The notes under the pieces are model-generated. The model was given only the letters and a program-made list of their open reading frames with translations. It ran no database searches and was not told where the DNA came from. A stretch of DNA of 64,000 nt from Thereva unica (taxonomy: Eukaryota; Arthropoda; Insecta; Diptera; Therevidae), in assembly GCA_949987705.1 (NCBI GenBank), contig OX465281.1, forward strand, positions 224,411,978 through 224,475,977. The letters run 5' to 3'. A program made the position numbers and the translations under genes. Below, in pieces: positions 7,142 through 16,945 of the stretch (positions are counted from its first letter, which is position 1; each line of letters starts with the position of its first letter).

Positions 7142-10100
7142 TCCTCCCGCCGGCAAAGTAGATTCCACCTCCAAAGGGTACAAATGTTGGATAGGTCTTC
7201 GGAATTTATTTCCATTATCCACTCTAATTTCGCAGGCTCGTACTTTACCGTCTCGGCCAGGGTATACCGCTTCGATCGCAGCAAGTTTCCATAAGTGTCG
7301 TTTTGTAGCGGCATCATATAGGAGAACAATATCGCCTACCTTAACGTTATCAGCAGATTGATTTTTCATATGATGTATAGATCTAAGCTGTTTAATGTAT
7401 TCAGCGTTGAATCGCTTATAGAAACTGTGAGCAACCTTAAGACGATTTCTCCAGATCTGTCGTAACTCGGCCCCAGCATTCGGGGCAGGGCTTGGAAGCC
7501 CTGAGTATTTTCCTAGCAAGAAGTGGGATGGCGTAAGAGGATTTAAGTCCGATGGGTCATCACTGATGTAGGTCAATGGTCTTGAATTAATTACGGACTC
7601 CGCTTCTATTAAGTATGTTTGCAACTCATCATTCGTTAGTGTTAATCGACCAATTGTAACTTTAAGTGTGTCCTTAACTATTCTCACTAGACGCTCCCAA
7701 AAACCGCCCCACCAAGGAGCTCGTTCTACTATATACTCCCATTGTATTTGCTTTTGCGATACAAAGCCTTGTATTTCCTCAGAATCTATAATGCTACCTA
7801 ATTGCCTCAGTTCTCTCGAAGCACGTTGGAAAGTTCTGGCATTATCAGAAATTATTGTCTTCGGATATCCTCGTCTGCCAAAAAATCGCCTTAATGCGGA
7901 AATACACGATTCAGTATTCAAATTGGGTACTAACTCCAAATGGACAGCTCGAGTTACTGCACATGTAAGTAGCATAATGTATACCTTCGTCATTTGATTA
8001 TCATTCGGTAAGAGTCGTACATGCAAAGGACCCGCAAAATCCACTCCAGTGGTCTCGAACGGTCTTGAAGTTTCTAATCTGTTCCGTGGCAATGGAGCAA
8101 ACGGCTGCGACATAGGTTTACCTCGGAGGCGTTTGCAGATTCTGCATCGGTTAATTATAGTTTTAACTGCTTGCCTCGCTTTAATAATCCAGAATTTTTC
8201 TCTTATACGATTAAGTGTCGCGTTAACCCCTCCATGTAAAGTACGCTCGTGGGCGTCGAAAATAATGAGGTTAGTTAAACAAGAAGATTTTGGAATAATA
8301 ACTGGGTTCGTCTCGCTGTATTTTAATTCAGACTCCTGCAAACGACCTGTTATACGCAGAATACCATCGTCGTCTAACTGAGGTTGAAGGGTTAATATCT
8401 TAGATGACCTGGGTACTGTCCCACCGTTCGTCAGCGATACTATCTCTTTACTGTATTCGTTGTATTGAATTGTCTTTATCCAATATTGTTCGGCTCTATT
8501 AAGTTCTTTAGCGTCAAGAAATTGGCGCTCTCTACGGCGGCATTTGAGAGAATCTACAAATCGTAAGACATAAGCTGTAACTCTCAAAAGTCGTTGATAT
8601 CTGCTATAGTCCTCTACGTTTAAAATGGGCCTGATAATCTGCACATGGTTTACGACAGTCGCCTGCAAAAATGTAAAAAAACAAGAATTATTTGGAACTA
8701 TCTCTAATACAGGCCAATTATCTGATGGCTCATTGAGCCATGAAGGTCCTTTTATCCAAGTCGTCGAGTTGGCGAGTTTCTTCCCAGATACTCCTCTTGT
8801 AAGCATATCAGCAGGATTGCACTCCCCTGGACAATGCCTCCATTCAGATATCTTTGTCAACTTACGAATCTCATGAACTCGATGCTGTACGTAAGGCATG
8901 CGTTTTTGATGATCTTGAGATATCCAGTGTAAAGCAATACTCGAATCCGACCACAAATAAATTGATTGAAAGTTTTCGCGGATGTTTTTAAAAAGGAATT
9001 CCTTCAATCGAGCTCCGACTAGGGCGGCAGTCAACTCCAATTTGGGCAGGGTTAGCTCCTTGTTCTTATCCTCCTTCAAAGGAGCAATTCGATTGCGTGA
9101 ACATAGAAACGATGTATACACAACACTTCCATTGTAAGAACTTCTTATATAAGCAACCGCTCCGTACGCAGAAGGACTCGCATCACAAAATATATGCAGC
9201 TGCACGCTAAGCCGTTCAGATGATCGATAAATGTAGCGTTCAATGACCATATCTCTCAAATGCGGTAATTGCGTCATAACATTTGTCCAAGAATTTTGGA
9301 ATTCTGTAGGAAGGACTTCGTCCCACTTATAATTTTTTCTCCAGGCTTCCTGAAACATCACCTTCAAGCCAACGGTGAATGGACCTAAAATCCCTAACGG
9401 GTCATATATTCTTGCTAGCGTTTTTAAGATTGAACGTTTGGTTGCAACTGGTGACGTTAAAATATCCTTATTTAAATCGAGTTCTAACGTGTCTGAGTTC
9501 ACATTCCAGATAAGCCCTAAAACTCTTTGATTTACCACATCGGTTCGTTCTTCAAATCGCCTTCGTAACTCAATATCATTGGTGTTCCACTTCCTTAAGT
9601 GCATCGAAGCTCGTTTCATTATTTCACAACTTTCACTATAAATTTTAAAGGCTTGCTTGGAATCGTTGACTGCTAACAACAAATCATCCATATAAAATGA
9701 ATGTTTTAATAATTCACACGTTTCCTTAAAATCATTCGATTCATTTTTAAAATGTTCTTGTAACGTAGCACATAAAATGAAAGGACTACAAGCGACCCCG
9801 AAAGTAAGACGTGTCATTCTGTAAATACACAGCTTTGGTAGTTCCATCACATTTTCTATAGGCTTATTAAACCAAAAAAATCGGTGGGAATTCCTGTCAC
9901 TTGGAGTTAAGGAAATTTGGAGAAAAGCTTTCTCAATATCTGCTACAAGAGCAATTTTCTTCAGTCGAAAATTTATTAAAATTGTTAAGATATTTGGCAG
10001 TAAATTCGGTCCTGCTAAAAGATTGTCATTGAGTGATAGATTATTACCAGAACGAGCCGAGGCATCAAAAACGATCCGCATTTTTGTTGTTGATTTATCC

Positions 10101-12466
10101 TCCCTGTAGACCGGTCTGTGTGGCATATAATAAATAGCAGATCCTTTATCTACATCTTCACTTATTTTTTCAGCTATTCCCATCGATATTAATTCATTCA
10201 TTCCTCTATCGTACTCTAACAATTTCTCGGGATCATATGATAGCTTGCTAACAAGCCGCTGAAAACGTTTTAATGTACTAAATTTATTACTGTCTAAAAC
10301 AGGTGTCACATTTTTCCATAAAAGTTTTACTTCATACCGCTTATCCACTTTCATAATGTAATTATTGATATTTACCTCGAAATCATTTTCAGAACTTTCC
10401 CTTGAAATACCCAACATGTCCAGATTCCACATTCGTGTTATGTACTCGTCATCAGAAATACATGTACACAAGGAAACTGATGTAGTTATCAACGCCGAAG
10501 TGCATTCATAATCATTTCCATAAACAGGGCCTTGTATGGTCCATCCAAATACGGTATTTGTAGCGATCAAGTCTTCATCTATGCGCTTTATCTCAGGCAG
10601 AATAATATGTGAGTAATAATCAGCGCCTATTAATGCACTGATTCCACGCTCGATACTTTCCACATTGGTGAGATGATCAGCAAGTATTAGCTGAGCAAAT
10701 TTCGAGCATTCTTGAGATGGAGCTGGCAGAATGTGTTCACAAATCTCAGGCACAACAAGAGCAATTACACTCACAAATTGATCGTTAAATCGAGATTTTA
10801 ATACTAAGGACACGCGTTCAAATAATCTCGATGGTCCTTTCTGCTTACTACCGAAAGGTAATATCCTAAGGTTAACTTTATCCACTACAGGTAATTTAAG
10901 TTTAGCCGCTACGCTTTCCGTGACATATGATCGTTGGCTTCCGCCGTCGAGTATTATACGCAAATATTTAAAGGAACTATCAGCCGCAAGGGCTTTTACG
11001 CACGCAGTTTGTAATAAAACATCTCCAGAATAATTTGAGGTGGCAGAGTATAAACTAGTTGTTGTTACCACTATTTCTTTATTATCAGCCTCTGAACTTT
11101 GATCTTTTCTATCACTCGTAACTTTTCGGCTGTAATTTGGATCGCACATTACTGTGGCATGTTTACCATTACATTTCCTACAGCGCCTGTTATTCGGACA
11201 AGATCTGGAAACGTGACCACGTTTTGTACAACGATAACACCTCCTTTCTTTTTTCAACATTTCTTTTCGTTGACTAAGTGTATGCATTGCGTTGCATTCT
11301 TCTGTAGGATGTGTGTTTGACTGGCAGAAATAACACGGACTTATCGGTTTTTCATTAGGCGTTAGCAGACTGGCTGTCGTTAGATGTTTGCGATTTTTCT
11401 CTTTAATGTGTGGTTGGATCTGTCGCTTCGGCTGGATCTGCGCAGTTCTCTCCATTGATTCTACCTCACGTTTTACGAATTTTAATAGATCTCGCAACGA
11501 TTGATCACCATAACGAGAGAGAGAAGTTTCTTGATCAGCTGTAGAAGCCGTTTCTGCATCATTAGAAGAAGATTTATCATCAACTTCCTTCCCATCTTGT
11601 GCCCTATAAAAATCAATGGTTAATTCATTTGGCATACACTTCAAAATTATTGATTTAAGCATGACCGTGTAACTCGTAGACGGAACTCCTAATGACGTCA
11701 GCGATCGCATGCTTGAAGTAATGCGGTTGTATAATTTTCGGAGACCGGCCATATCACTTCTTGCCGTTATTTGCGGCAGTGCCATTAATTGCTGCATGAC
11801 ATGATCTACCATTTTCTGGTGATCTCCAAATTCTTCCTTGAGCATAGATATTGCTTCTTGATAGTTCGCTTCGGAAGGAGATAAGCCCCTTATAGATTCA
11901 GCCGCTTTACCACTCAAATGAGCTTGGAGATAATTAAATTTTTCTGTGGAATTCAAGTCATGACGTTCATGCACTGCTGTGCGAAAAAGCTCCCAGAAGG
12001 GCAGCCATTCCAGTAGTTCCCCAGAAAAGGTTTTTAATCCTAATTGAGGTAGTTTCGTTGAGCACTTGCGCCGTTGGGTAGCTTCTCCACATTGTTGTTC
12101 ACCGTTAATTCCCATTGATCCTTGTGATCCCAAGGTACGTGCTTGCAAGTGTTGCAATTTAGAAATTCTTTGTTTGAGTCGAGTGATGACAGAAATTGCC
12201 TTATCATCATACTCCGCTATTTCCTCGCACTCCTTTTCTAGATCCTCTGCCTTAAGGGTATTGCGAAGAGATGCGTTGGCCTCTTTAAGGCTTTGATGAG
12301 CTGCCGTTAGTCGCCCTAAATATACCGTTAATTCCTCTTCGATAACGTCGAGATTCCCGGCATTTACATCGTTAATTTGGGATTCCGGCGAATCTAAATA
12401 ATCAAGAGCGGTCTTTGCTAATCGCGTTATTTGTCCACGAAAAACCCCCCGCGCGGCTTTATCCAT
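7136..12466 (-). CDS. BEL/Pao gag-pol polyprotein (gag, protease, RT, RNase H, integrase)
   Basis: 1,776 residues from ATG 12466; the frame extends to a GTG at 12481 but the ATG is the likely start. Order: N-terminal coiled coil; BEL gag region (DUF1759-like, FSGELLEWLPFWELF near 150); three zinc knuckles near 380-445 (CYFCQSNTHPTEEC, CYRCTKRGHVSRSC, CRKCNGKHATVMC); protease with LDGGSQRSYV near 506; RT with VADIEKAFLQI near 843 and YMDD near 925; RNase H with FCDAS near 1093; integrase with the HH-CC finger (CRICKRL near 1441) and DDE residues in VDFAG (~1474), SDNAR (~1538) and WERLV (~1589); C-terminal DUF5641-like tail (VGDIVLLYD onward). All catalytic motifs are present and unbroken. The protease has DGGS where DSGS/DTGS is more usual. 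Confidence 0.95.
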   Translation of the reverse strand: MDKAARGVFRGQITRLAKTALDYLDSPESQINDVNAGNLDVIEEELTVYLGRLTAAHQSLKEANASLRNTLKAEDLEKECEEIAEYDDKAISVITRLKQRISKLQHLQARTLGSQGSMGINGEQQCGEATQRRKCSTKLPQLGLKTFSGELLEWLPFWELFRTAVHERHDLNSTEKFNYLQAHLSGKAAESIRGLSPSEANYQEAISMLKEEFGDHQKMVDHVMQQLMALPQITARSDMAGLRKLYNRITSSMRSLTSLGVPSTSYTVMLKSIILKCMPNELTIDFYRAQDGKEVDDKSSSNDAETASTADQETSLSRYGDQSLRDLLKFVKREVESMERTAQIQPKRQIQPHIKEKNRKHLTTASLLTPNEKPISPCYFCQSNTHPTEECNAMHTLSQRKEMLKKERRCYRCTKRGHVSRSCPNNRRCRKCNGKHATVMCDPNYSRKVTSDRKDQSSEADNKEIVVTTTSLYSATSNYSGDVLLQTACVKALAADSSFKYLRIILDGGSQRSYVTESVAAKLKLPVVDKVNLRILPFGSKQKGPSRLFERVSLVLKSRFNDQFVSVIALVVPEICEHILPAPSQECSKFAQLILADHLTNVESIERGISALIGADYYSHIILPEIKRIDEDLIATNTVFGWTIQGPVYGNDYECTSALITTSVSLCTCISDDEYITRMWNLDMLGISRESSENDFEVNINNYIMKVDKRYEVKLLWKNVTPVLDSNKFSTLKRFQRLVSKLSYDPEKLLEYDRGMNELISMGIAEKISEDVDKGSAIYYMPHRPVYREDKSTTKMRIVFDASARSGNNLSLNDNLLAGPNLLPNILTILINFRLKKIALVADIEKAFLQISLTPSDRNSHRFFWFNKPIENVMELPKLCIYRMTRLTFGVACSPFILCATLQEHFKNESNDFKETCELLKHSFYMDDLLLAVNDSKQAFKIYSESCEIMKRASMHLRKWNTNDIELRRRFEERTDVVNQRVLGLIWNVNSDTLELDLNKDILTSPVATKRSILKTLARIYDPLGILGPFTVGLKVMFQEAWRKNYKWDEVLPTEFQNSWTNVMTQLPHLRDMVIERYIYRSSERLSVQLHIFCDASPSAYGAVAYIRSSYNGSVVYTSFLCSRNRIAPLKEDKNKELTLPKLELTAALVGARLKEFLFKNIRENFQSIYLWSDSSIALHWISQDHQKRMPYVQHRVHEIRKLTKISEWRHCPGECNPADMLTRGVSGKKLANSTTWIKGPSWLNEPSDNWPVLEIVPNNSCFFTFLQATVVNHVQIIRPILNVEDYSRYQRLLRVTAYVLRFVDSLKCRRRERQFLDAKELNRAEQYWIKTIQYNEYSKEIVSLTNGGTVPRSSKILTLQPQLDDDGILRITGRLQESELKYSETNPVIIPKSSCLTNLIIFDAHERTLHGGVNATLNRIREKFWIIKARQAVKTIINRCRICKRLRGKPMSQPFAPLPRNRLETSRPFETTGVDFAGPLHVRLLPNDNQMTKVYIMLLTCAVTRAVHLELVPNLNTESCISALRRFFGRRGYPKTIISDNARTFQRASRELRQLGSIIDSEEIQGFVSQKQIQWEYIVERAPWWGGFWERLVRIVKDTLKVTIGRLTLTNDELQTYLIEAESVINSRPLTYISDDPSDLNPLTPSHFLLGKYSGLPSPAPNAGAELRQIWRNRLKVAHSFYKRFNAEYIKQLRSIHHMKNQSADNVKVGDIVLLYDAATKRHLWKLAAIEAVYPGRDGKVRACEIRVDNGNKFRRPIQHLYPLEVESTLPAGGC
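7142..7151 (-). other. BEL polypurine tract
   Basis: GGCGGGAGGA on the element strand, directly against the 3' LTR start. It overlaps the last codons of the polyprotein (Ala-Gly-Gly). Confidence 0.7.
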
Positions 12467-12520
12467 AATTTCGATCACCACGTCTTTACTGCAATCTCAG
12501 TTAATTACTACCCGTCAATG

Positions 12521-12538
12521 TCCCGGGTTTCGGCACCA
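12521..12538 (-). other. BEL primer-binding site, complementary to tRNA-Phe
   Basis: On the element strand TGGTGCCGAAACCCGGGA begins 2 nt after the 5' LTR. Its complement ends TTTCGGCACCA, which fits the 3' acceptor end and T-arm edge of insect tRNA-Phe (acceptor strand GCCGAAA). The tRNA identity is from memory of the tRNA sequence, not from a search. Confidence 0.75.
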
Positions 12539-12540
12539 GA

Positions 12541-12774
12541 TTTTAAAAAGAATGAAAAGAGATTGAGTAAAAGTTTCAAAGTTCTTCGGTATATTTGATC
12601 TTTACAGAGCTTCGCAAAAGACTGATTTCATATTGATCTTTACAATATTGGTTTACCGAATAAAAATTTCAGTAACGGGTTCTATAAAGAGAAATTGGAA
12701 TTATTTCATTGTTACAACTACATTAATTCTAATTTTCATATTTGTGTGTGTAATATTTTGTAATATTTTTAACA
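12541..12774 (-). repeat. BEL 5' LTR
   Basis: Second 234-bp LTR, reading identical to 6908-7141 by eye. Followed on + by ACAAC (12775-12779), the right target duplication. It should carry the element's promoter; no clear TATA box was pinned down. Confidence 0.9.
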
Positions 12775-12820
12775 ACAACCATGCAATAGTTGCACTGCAG
12801 CGCAACCGCTGTTTTTGCCG

Positions 12821-13200
12821 CTCAAGCTGCTGCTGCAGTTTTTGTTTTTGTTTCGCTTGGTCTTTCTTTTTCATATTCGCGGGCTCTTGCAGTTGTGATC
12901 ACGATCATGTCCACGTTATTTTCATCGGCTCACTGGGCCGCAAGATCTAAAAATAGAATTTCACAACTGCATATGTACAGAAATAATCCAACTCCATCCA
13001 ACTGTCGTCTTGGTCAAGTTGTCTAAGGCGTTGGTTTTTCTGTTCGCGATTTCCGTGGCGCTGGCGCTGGTTCGATTCCCAAGCAATGTGGGATTTTTTT
13101 GTGGAATAACTTTATTTATTTATTATTATTTATTAAGTACACATCTTTTAGAGTAAGAAAAAAAGCATTGACGGGTATAGACTTGTTGTACAGAGTGTAA
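12821..13200. repeat. Terminal-zone repeat unit B, copy 1, with a tRNA-like segment
   Basis: Starts CTCAAGCTGCTGCTGCAG. Copy 2 is at 13512-13887, offset 691 bp at the start. Both contain a segment laid out like a type II tRNA promoter: box A-like TGGTCAAGTTGTCTAAGGCG (13011-13030) and box B GGTTCGATTCC (13069-13079), 58 bp apart. No complete cloverleaf is formed, so this is a relic or a pol III promoter-like module, not a tRNA gene. The open frames here (12790-13026, 13508-13717) are the same chance frame in two copies. Confidence 0.65.
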
Positions 13201-13205
13201 GATCC

Positions 13206-13509
13206 AAGGCACAATAATGAATAATTAATTTAATGATTAATAAAAATCTGATATTACAAAATCCATTTAATTTTCCCGCATTTAAATGAAAAACGTATCA
13301 TGTGCAATTCTTCTCTCTTTCACACTTTGTTTTGCATTTAATCTTACCCCGCGCTGAATCTCAGCTAGCAAAAAGTGTATTTTTTACCCGTCCCGATATT
13401 TATGAATGTATCAAGTTCATTCATTCACCCGGTTTCATAATTTCAGATAGTAACAACAACCACCATGCAATACTCGCCGAGAATCATCGGCATCGAAAGT
13501 ATCCACAGT
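13206..13509. repeat. Terminal-zone repeat unit A, copy 2
   Basis: Near-identical to 6359-6654 over its whole length, with a small insertion just after AAGGCACAATAAT. It joins directly to unit B copy 2, skipping the spacer seen at 6655-6907. Confidence 0.75.
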
Positions 13510-13511
13510 GT

Positions 13512-13887
13512 CTCAAGCTGCTGCTGCAGTTTTTGTTTTTGTTTCGCTTGGTCTTTCTTTTTCATATTCGCGGGCTCTTGCAGTTGTGATCACGATCATG
13601 TCTACGTTATTTTCATCGGCTCACTGGGCCGCAAGATCTAAAAATAGAATTTCACAACTGCATATGTACAGAAATAATCCAACTCCATCCAACTGTCGTC
13701 TTGGTCAAGTTGGCTAAGGCGTTGGTTTTTCTGTTCGCGATTTGCGTGGCACTAGTTCGATTCCCAAGCGATGGGTGATTGAATGACTTTATTTATTAAT
13801 TTAATACAGAGTAAGAGAGAGTAACAAAAAAATATACAAAAATTGACAGGGAGGGTATATACTTATTGTACGTACAGAGTGTAAGAC
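13512..13887. repeat. Terminal-zone repeat unit B, copy 2, with a tRNA-like segment
   Basis: Copy of 12821-13200. The tRNA-like boxes recur (TGGTCAAGTTGGCTAAGGCG at 13702 onward; a box B variant AGTTCGATTCC at 13754-13764), with an 8-bp-scale deletion between them. After about 13,887 the sequence changes to unrelated GC-rich DNA, so the element probably ends near here. Confidence 0.6.
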
Positions 13888-13987
13888 CGGTGCTCTGCAG
13901 AGGCCAGGGCACTTACAAAATCGATCAATAACAGGTTCCGCCGCGGCTCTGACGATAGCTTCCGCCACAGCATAAAGAAGTACCTAC

Positions 13988-14150
13988 CAGCCCCAACGGG
14001 TCCCCAGCCGAGCCCCCAGCCCAGCCCGGCCCCACCGAGTCCCCAGCCGAGCCCGGCCCAAGCCGAGCCCCAAGCCGAGCCCGGCCCCACCGAGTCCCTA
14101 GCCGAGCCCGGCCCCACCGAGCCCCTAGCCGAGCCCGGCCCCAAGCCACC
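13988..14150. repeat. GC-rich minisatellite, ~27-bp unit
   Basis: Imperfect tandem units of the type AGCCGAGCCCGGCCCCACCG, strikingly GC-rich in an AT-rich window. Read on the - strand it gives a Gly/Ser/Ala-repeat open frame (13863-14299), which is a product of the repeat and not a gene. Confidence 0.8.
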
Positions 14151-14522
14151 GACCGACCCTGACCCAGGTCCCGCCCAAGCAAACCAGTCCCACGGTCGTA
14201 GACCCCGTGACCTAGATCCATGGCCACCAACAGGTGATTGATTGATGGCCTTGACCCAGATTCAATGGGCGGTGACCTTGACCTGGTTCCCAGGCTCAAC
14301 CGCCGCCATACCTACTCGGGTATATTTCTTCATATGTTGTTTCCCTTTTTTATTATCGTGATTATTTGTGGTGGTCCTTGCATTTCAAGATGTGCTACTT
14401 TATATTATTTGTTAATTGCCATATTTGTCGTGCCTTTTTCCAACACTCCTTGATTCTTGAGTGTGAATACTTGTAATGCATTTGTATTCCAGCTGCAATA
14501 ACAAGGTTGGAACACTACTTAG
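14151..14522. other. No gene seen
   Basis: GC-rich start fading into T-rich sequence up to the inverted-repeat element at 14,523. It may include 5' sequence of the non-LTR relic that resumes at 15,100. Confidence 0.4.
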
Positions 14523-15094
14523 AATTGAAGAGCGATATTCCAAAACGTGCTAAGTTCTTATGATGTAATTAGTGGGAAATAAAAAAAAACTGAATATCAC
14601 TTTCACTCTCGCCTAAAGGGCTGTAATATTATTTCCTTTCTCAAAAAACCGATAAAAGAAACTATTATTTATAAAAATATAAATAAATTTGCTACATTTT
14701 ATATGAAAAAAATGGTTTTATTTATGGTGGTACATTTTCATAATGTACTAAGTCAATTACTTAGTACATTTTGAAATAAAATTTCATAGTAAAATTATGA
14801 TACTATGGTAAATGTTTTCAGTCCTCAGAAAGTTCAGCCCAGCAAAAGAAAGAATAGTATTTTTCAAATCTTTATTTTTAATATAAAAAAAACATTAAAA
14901 AATTCAATATGAATACTAGCTATTGAAATTGATGGAAAATTCATTTGTATGACCCATTATACATCGGAATGAGTATGATTTGTGATAAATGTTTATGTGA
15001 ATGCATAACTACTACGTCATAGATTGGAAAGCAATACAATATTAAAATTAAACAAAAATTGACTTAGTACGTTTTGGAATATCGCTCTTCAATT
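14523..15094. mobile_element. Inverted-repeat (MITE-like) element, 572 bp
   Basis: Terminal inverted repeats of about 30 bp: AATTGAAGAGCGATATTCC at the left and its complement at the right end, extending through CAAAACGTGCTAAG with one mismatch. An internal small palindrome (TGTACTAAGTCAATTACTTAGTACA) is also present at about 14,743-14,768. No coding frame. No clear target duplication. The class is not determined. Confidence 0.75.
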
Positions 15095-15114
15095 ACAAAA
15101 TTAGGTCTAGTGGC

Positions 15115-16945
15115 TTTAAAATTTGTTCCTTCAATGCCCGTAGTCTGAAAAACAAAATTGATGAATTTGGGGAAATGTTTCTCAATGTAGGAATTCATGC
15201 ATTGCTTGTATGCGAAACTTGGTTGATTGCTTCAGTTCCATCCTCTTTCATATCCCTTGATGGTTATCGGGTGTTTCGCAACGATCGTCGGGATCGTATT
15301 GGTGGAGGGGTTGCTATATACATCAAAGATTTCCTCAATGCTCAAATTGTCTGTCACTCCAAAACCTCCGTGATTGAATTCTTGGGCGTTGAAGTGTCCT
15401 GCAACTCGGAGAAAATTCTTCTCATATCTGTCTATTGTCCGCCTGGTTTGTTTAATACGGATAATTTCTTCGAGCTGGAACAAGCGATAGACAACTCCTC
15501 GCGGAGATACACTAATCTCTTAGTTGGTTGAGATTTTAATGTGAATCTTTTAAAGTCGTGTGGCCAACAGCAGCAACTTCTTTACACCATGCACCGTATT
15601 GGTTTAAATACAATTAATGCTCTGCCAACCTATTTTAAAGCAACACATCCATCACAACTTGATCTGCTACTCACCAGTGACAGTCGCCTAATTGTCTTTC
15701 AGAACCAAATTTCCGCTCCGAGTTTCCTAGACCATGATCTATTATATGCCTGTTGCAATATTAGAGTTGGATCTCAACCTGCTAAAACAATTACTTACCG
15801 TGACTTTACTAACACTGATTGTCGTAATCTAGTTGAATGTTGTGAGGGGTTACCTTGGGAAAACATTTTCACATTTACTGACGTTAATGATAAGACCAAG
15901 TTTTTTGAGGGGCCACTCCCTACTTCTCGAAAAGCTCCGCAGACAGTTTAGTTTCTCCTCATCTGCTCTCAAGCTTATGCATAGTTTCTTGAATAACCGT
16001 TCGCAACAGGTAATGCTGCATAATCGTGCTTCAACCTCTACCATCCTCTGCTGTGGTGTTCCGCAAGGTTCAATTCTTGGCCCTCTCCTATTTAGTATAT
16101 TCATTAATGACCTTCCTGCAGTAGTAAACAGCTTCAAAATTCACATGTACGCTGATGATGTACAGCTGTACCTCTCTATGCCTAAGGACCAATTGGTCTC
16201 AGGAGTGCGGAAACTATCCGAGGACTTACAAAATGTTCTTCTTTGGGCTTCGGCTAATCGCCAATCACTCAATCCAGGCAAGTCGCAATATCTAGTTCTA
16301 GCTCACTCTGTTAACCCCAGTCTGGTTTTTCCCAGAGTCATTTTAAATGGCAATCCTATTCAGCGTGTAGATCGTGTTAAAAATCTCGGAGTAACTCTAA
16401 ACCACGATATGACCTGTTGTGACCATATCCGTTACATAGTGAGTAAAACCTATTGTCTTCTCAGGAAACTCCGTCTGTATGGAAACTTGATGAATTGCGC
16501 CCTTCGTTTGCGCTTAGCAAAAGCGCTACTCCTTCCCCATCTAATGCATGGCTACTTAGTCTTTCCCTCGTTGGATGCTTCTTGTGCTCGTAAAATTGAA
16601 GTCGCATACAATGATTGTATACTACTACTATCTATCTATCTATTTGCTTGCACTCTAGTTCTCTCAAACTGCAAATCTAATTTTTCTTTTTTTTCTCTCT
16701 TTTTTCTTTTTGATCTTTCTATAATAATTTGTTTTTATCTTTCTTTCTTTTTTTACTTTATCTTTTGTTTTTTTTTAATTATTATTTATGTATATTATAA
16801 GATATATTTTAATGTTAGTTAGTAAGTAGGTTATTTTTTTTTTACTGTTAATTTTCCATTTTGTCCTTTTTTTCCTCCGTTTATTGTACTAATTTAAGAA
16901 TCTTTCTTTTGTACAAACATTGAAAATAAATAATAATAATAATAA
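15115..16945 (+). pseudogene. Non-LTR retrotransposon relic (Jockey/CR1/I group), endonuclease and RT
   Basis: Endonuclease part in one frame to 15,531 (FNARSLKNKIDEFG, then HALLVCETWL, then GGGVAIYI), continuing after a stop to about 15,900 with LDLLLTSDSRL and FLDHDLLYA. The RT begins only late, in another frame: GVPQGSILGPLLFSIFINDLP near 16,050 and MYADDVQLYL near 16,145, then VKNLGVTL near 16,380. The RT fingers and most of the palm are missing, so an internal deletion and frameshift lie near 15,900. The 3' end is T-rich and closes with (AAT)n at about 16,922-16,945, the usual kind of tail for a full 3' end. Not functional. Confidence 0.85.

Larger units (their letters stand above)
6908..12774 (-). 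mobile_element. Full-length BEL/Pao LTR retrotransposon
   Basis: 5,867 bp on the - strand: 5' LTR 12541-12774, PBS 12521-12538, one gag-pol ORF, PPT 7142-7151, 3' LTR 6908-7141. The flanks carry the same 5 bp, ACAAC (6903-6907 and 12775-12779), the size expected for BEL target duplications. The LTRs look identical by eye over 234 bp and the ORF is intact, so the insertion is young and may still be mobile. The empty site rebuilds the Polinton terminal zone, which places the insertion after that zone's duplication or in its first copy. Confidence 0.93.

Noticed and set aside
7668..8876. Several + strand frames of 80-110 aa
   Set aside because: All lie opposite the intact BEL integrase and RNase H coding sequence.
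12467..12481. GTG start for the BEL polyprotein
   Set aside because: An in-frame ATG follows five codons later at 12466, and eukaryotic translation would favour it.
13003..13085. Functional tRNA gene
   Set aside because: Box A and box B are present but acceptor and anticodon stems do not form.
13863..14299. Gly/Ser/Ala-repeat proteins on the - strand
   Set aside because: Created by the GC-rich minisatellite; two overlapping frames both look repetitive.
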